Shown here piece by piece: positions 36,201-38,467 of a stretch of 38,467 bases of DNA. The position numbers and the translations under genes were made by a program. The notes beneath the pieces were generated by a model. It did no database searches. It was given only the letters and a program-made list of their open reading frames with translations, and had not been told where the DNA came from. Source of the stretch: Candidatus Albibeggiatoa sp. nov. BB20 (GTDB taxonomy: Bacteria; Pseudomonadota; Gammaproteobacteria; Beggiatoales; Beggiatoaceae); the NCBI GenBank assembly GCA_016744725.1, contig JADGDW010000015.1:1-38467 (forward strand), given 5' to 3'. Numbering within the stretch: position 1 is the stretch's first letter; every line of letters starts with the position of its first letter.

Positions 36201-37013
36201 ATTCGTGAGCGCAAACAAGCTGAAGAAGATCGATTGCGTTTAGTACAGGAACAAGAAGCTAAAAATGTTGCCTTACGCTATAACAAAGAAATTGAAGCTA
36301 AAAATATTGAGTTGATTCACTTAAATCAAGAGAAAAATGAATTCCTAGGTATTGCCGCACATGATTTGAAAAACCCACTTGCAGCTATTCGAGGCACAGC
36401 GGAATATATACAAGAAGAATTTGAAGTCTTGTCACAAGAAGAGTTGCTTGAAAGTGCGCAAATGGTTGAAACCGCTTCGCGGAAAATGTTTGACTTGATT
36501 ACTAACTTATTAGATGTAAATGCGATTGAGTCAGGCAAAGTGAATATGAACCTTGAGCAGACAAATCTCTTACCTATTGTTGAAGCCGTGGTTCATGACT
36601 ACAAAACTCGAGCTGAACATAAAAACATCAATATTCATTTCCAACCTAATCAGGTTAACAATCTCGCTTATGTGGATAAAGGAATTGTACAGCAAGTATT
36701 AGATAATTTAGTTTCTAATGCTGTTAAATACTCACCGAGAGAGCGTAATGTTTTTATTCGTTTATATCCTATTCAACAGAAAGTTATTCGGTTTGAAATT
36801 AGAGATGAAGGGCTTGGTTTAAGTAAAGAGGATCAAGACAAACTATTTGGTAAGTTTGTGCGTTTAACCCCACGTCCTACTGGTGGTGAACATTCTACTG
36901 GCTTAGGTTTGTTCATCGTTAAAAAATTAGTGGATGCAATGGGTGGTGAGGTTTGGTGTGAAAGTGAGCTGGACAAAGGTTCAACATTCTTTGTAGAGTT
37001 TAACCAAGCATAA
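33237..37013 (+). CDS. Sensor histidine kinase with periplasmic two-component propeller
   Basis: The 1258-residue protein has a signal peptide (MQKLILYALSLLLFYSQYSGA). About a dozen Reg_prop units follow (to residue ~680), each like GILWIATxxGLNRFDPKTxxFTHY, predicted to form two beta-propellers in the periplasm. A Y_Y_Y domain comes next (about 735-810, FDKDWVYLDSS...YTNLPAGTYQFRVKASN in parts), then one membrane helix (about 820-838) and a coiled coil. A PAS domain (about 875-1000) and the kinase core complete it. His1042 lies in AHDLKNPLAA; the N box is DNLVSNAVKYS, and G boxes DEGLGLS and GLGLFIVKKL are present. There is no receiver or DNA-binding domain, unlike many Bacteroides hybrids. 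No response regulator gene is next to it. It probably senses an extracellular ligand. Confidence 0.92.
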   Translation: MQKLILYALSLLLFYSQYSGAQNLKFEHFAVAEGLSHSTATCALQDSQGFLWFCTEDGLNKFDGYNFTIYRTNIDDLNSLSSSFVSDVAEDKEGILWMATNTGLNRFDPKTESFTHYFHEPNNPNSISSNDLVNVFIDKRGDLWVSTATAGLNHLNLKTGQFTHYKHEPNNPNSLAGNNFKGTTHIFEDSHGYLWFGTWGQGLNRFDRETNTFKLYTTETHNLVGNSIYSIRETIDKKRLWVATVDGLDLLDDITGNVTNHMNDVTVIDILLEDDNKLIAVCDSSGYAFTVYDLKTGKLEPHNLDQADPYSINGYPMGILKDHQGNIWVPTWGGGVNKLGKPNAFRHYYHTFGSKGNLTNNTIYAFYEGLDGIIWIGSEGGGLCGFDPNAPPNESAFTCYQHNEENPETSLIGDDVYAISGDSKGILWIATWEGFSRFNPKTKSFTNFAHDDNDSNTLAHDHLYSIHVDKKDRVWVGTWEQGLSLYNQETKQFTHYGHDNNVKNSLGNNQVMYINSDHNGFIWIATPSGLNRFDPKTETFTHYTHDKKDKHSISGNNIAAIYEDNQQRLWIGTSGSGLNLFDPKTETFQHFTRKSHQLSGDTINGIMQDKLGRLWLTTNLGLTCFSLEFGSNPELSCYDPKHDQDKVMAVRNYDMGDGLQAGEFFLGAALSSNTGELYVGGPGGFNRFDPELLSTNFNMPAVVFTDFKLFNESVPVYKESLLNQNINYISKITLTHKENIFSIHFSALDFVIPHKNQYAYQLVGFDKDWVYLDSSQRFTTYTNLPAGTYQFRVKASNNDGIWNDEGKQVTIEALSPWWKTWWAYSIYFLVIAWFFIDQQRKLQKSQAYNQKLQEIDKLKEQAVKIAQANEQRLRQFLDAVPLGIAILNIDGSTHYMNPSALNIMGINHHKSHDTSNISETYHFYIAGTARYYPNQSLTSVRALKGESNTLDDVEIHRADGIVVPIESCGTPIFDERQNVKYAIVTFQDIRERKQAEEDRLRLVQEQEAKNVALRYNKEIEAKNIELIHLNQEKNEFLGIAAHDLKNPLAAIRGTAEYIQEEFEVLSQEELLESAQMVETASRKMFDLITNLLDVNAIESGKVNMNLEQTNLLPIVEAVVHDYKTRAEHKNINIHFQPNQVNNLAYVDKGIVQQVLDNLVSNAVKYSPRERNVFIRLYPIQQKVIRFEIRDEGLGLSKEDQDKLFGKFVRLTPRPTGGEHSTGLGLFIVKKLVDAMGGEVWCESELDKGSTFFVEFNQA

Positions 37014-37042
37014 ATAGATAGTTATCCTGTTTCACATTTTGA

Positions 37043-37076
37043 GCCTCTCAAACTTAATGTAAGTATAAATAGAGGC
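37043..37076. terminator. Weak hairpin after the sensor kinase
   Basis: GCCTCT (37043-37048) and AGAGGC (37071-37076) are inverted repeats, with a smaller ACTT/AAGT stem between. It lies 30 bp after the kinase stop. There is no clear T-run, so a terminator role is uncertain. Confidence 0.35.
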
Positions 37077-37216
37077 AAAGAAATGATGGGTTTGACTCGT
37101 GTCCCGCTTCTATCAGCAACGCATCCCGTTTTGTGTATTGACAGTTTAGTTTGTTTTCGAGATTAAGTGTTATTTTGTGGTTAGCTTTCAATGATGATCA
37201 TACAGAAACCTAAAAA

Positions 37217-38419
37217 TTACTGGCATTGTTGGCTAATGTAGTTTTTTTCTTGATGAGAAAGTGGCCGCATACCTATTGAGAATTGTCTCAACAACCGACG
37301 ACATTTTGCACTTATATTTTTAACAGTCGCTTTTTTTGTTATTACTTGGGTATTTGCTTTTGCAATCACGCTTTTTTGTACCGCACGCATTTTATGTTGC
37401 AAATGACTTAAGTTAGATGAATGACGATTCACCTTTTTTAAACTGGCAATATAAGTTTTAGCTTGAGACATTCTATGTTGTTTTAAAGCATTCCTAGCCA
37501 AATTCACTAAACGCTGTTCAATTTTTGCTAAACCTACATCTATAGCTTGATGATTCGGATACACTTTAGCTAAATTTTGATAACACTGCAAAGCATAACC
37601 TTGATAACCTCGAGTCAAACGATTGGCCTGTAAATGCTGCTCACATTGTTCTAATTGAGGTTTTAATTGCATTGTTTTATCTATTTTTTTAGGCTGAACG
37701 GGTTTTGTAACAGCTAAAGTTGGCGGTGGCAAACTGATGACTTCACGCTCCACAGCCAAATGATGCCATAATATCGCTTGCTGGCTAAGCTGCTCAAATT
37801 TTTCCCAAGTTTCTAACAATTGCTCTGCATAATAAAATTCATGTTGCTGAATTGCTGCTTGTATCAATCCTTGATAATTTTTTGAAAAATTAAAATCGTT
37901 CTTATTTAATTCGGCTATTTTCTGTTGTTTAGCAATCACACATTGAGTTTGAGCTGAGATTGACACATTGCTAAAACACTGTTGATAAGCTATTTTTAAA
38001 TTTTGTAACTGCCTTTCCTTAGCTGCCCGCTGTTTTTGAATTAAAGGCACATTCATCGTTTGTTGCTGCCATGCTTGCGCACGATAATATCCGGGAACTA
38101 GTAATAACACCAACACTAAAAATAATAATACTTCACGCCAAGATAATTTGAATGACTTAAGCTTTTTATTCAACCATTGATACAATCTACGATACAATGG
38201 CATAGGCATACAATATAGGCTTAACTCGCGACATTGGCGGCGTTTAGCTCGTATTAAGCTTTTATAAGCATTATGTATTTTTATGAATTTTTCTGAATCA
38301 GGATTATCACTTATATCAGGGTGATATAAGCGTGCAGTACGATAATAGGCTTGTTTTATTTGCTTTTCACTTGCATTGGGTGATAATTGCAAAATTTCAT
38401 GGCATTGTTGAATTTGCAT
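37217..38419 (-). CDS. Membrane-anchored J-domain protein
   Basis: The 400-residue protein has an N-terminal J domain (about 4-60) with His33-Pro34-Asp35 in ARLYHPDISDNPD, the motif that stimulates Hsp70 ATPase. One membrane segment follows (about 96-112, REVLLFLVLVLLLVPGYY). The remaining 290 residues are rich in Gln, Lys and Ala, predicted mostly helical, without Gly/Phe or zinc domains of true DnaJ. Its topology would put the C-terminal part in the periplasm if the J domain is cytoplasmic. ATG 38419 follows GAGGG. No partner gene is nearby. The role is unknown; it could recruit DnaK to the inner membrane. Confidence 0.85.
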   Translation of the reverse strand: MQIQQCHEILQLSPNASEKQIKQAYYRTARLYHPDISDNPDSEKFIKIHNAYKSLIRAKRRQCRELSLYCMPMPLYRRLYQWLNKKLKSFKLSWREVLLFLVLVLLLVPGYYRAQAWQQQTMNVPLIQKQRAAKERQLQNLKIAYQQCFSNVSISAQTQCVIAKQQKIAELNKNDFNFSKNYQGLIQAAIQQHEFYYAEQLLETWEKFEQLSQQAILWHHLAVEREVISLPPPTLAVTKPVQPKKIDKTMQLKPQLEQCEQHLQANRLTRGYQGYALQCYQNLAKVYPNHQAIDVGLAKIEQRLVNLARNALKQHRMSQAKTYIASLKKVNRHSSNLSHLQHKMRAVQKSVIAKANTQVITKKATVKNISAKCRRLLRQFSIGMRPLSHQEKNYISQQCQ

Positions 38420-38467
38420 CTAAATACCCTCGGTAATTACTTAACTTACTGAATATAACATAAAACC

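Overview
The window reads as AT-rich chromosomal DNA of a gammaproteobacterium. The gene set (two-partner-secretion haemagglutinin-like proteins, a Uma2-family nuclease, CSLREA/beta-helix surface protein, MauG/CcpA-type peroxidase, periplasmic-propeller sensor kinase, short palindromic repeats) resembles sulfur-oxidising Thiotrichales/Beggiatoa relatives. That placement is inferred from gene style only. No rRNA or tRNA genes and no CRISPR array were seen.

Layout. 1-1042: non-coding, holding a Fur-like site near the left edge and two minus-strand gene relics, an IS1595-type transposase tail and a haemagglutinin N-domain fragment. 1043-6169: a five-gene plus-strand cluster of acylating aldehyde dehydrogenase, DpgD-like crotonase, DpgA-like type III polyketide synthase, DpgB-like crotonase and O-methyltransferase. 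6170-6808: gene-poor, with a relic of a haemagglutinin C-terminus. 6809-7378: Uma2 nuclease. 7553-13786: two tandem secreted haemagglutinin-like paralogues. 13787-14139: repeat-rich spacer with a possible MITE and a perfect 19-bp hairpin. 14140-17390: a GspL/PilN-like protein divergent from an SDR epimerase, followed by a membrane acyltransferase. 17391-18032: spacer with an inverted-repeat element. 18033-22049: small membrane protein, lytic transglycosylase, DJ-1/ThiJ protein, carboxyl-terminal processing protease and a secreted FG-GAP-like protein. 22117-25965: a 1282-residue repeat-rich surface protein. 26138-27976: glmS. 28140-30728: ECF sigma factor, putative anti-sigma factor and triheme peroxidase operon. 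30899-32839: possible glycosyltransferase and MFS transporter. 33237-37013: periplasmic-propeller histidine kinase. 37217-38419: membrane-anchored DnaJ-domain protein.

The most interesting part is the polyketide cluster. DpgA, DpgB and DpgD are the three enzymes that make 3,5-dihydroxyphenylacetyl-CoA from malonyl-CoA in glycopeptide-antibiotic producers. DpgC, the oxygenase that turns this into the dihydroxyphenylglycine precursor, is not here. In its place are an acylating (CoA-dependent) aldehyde dehydrogenase and an O-methyltransferase. I infer a different end product: a resorcinolic phenylacetaldehyde, or something derived from it, probably O-methylated. Haemagglutinin debris lies on both sides of the cluster, so it sits in a rearranged accessory region.
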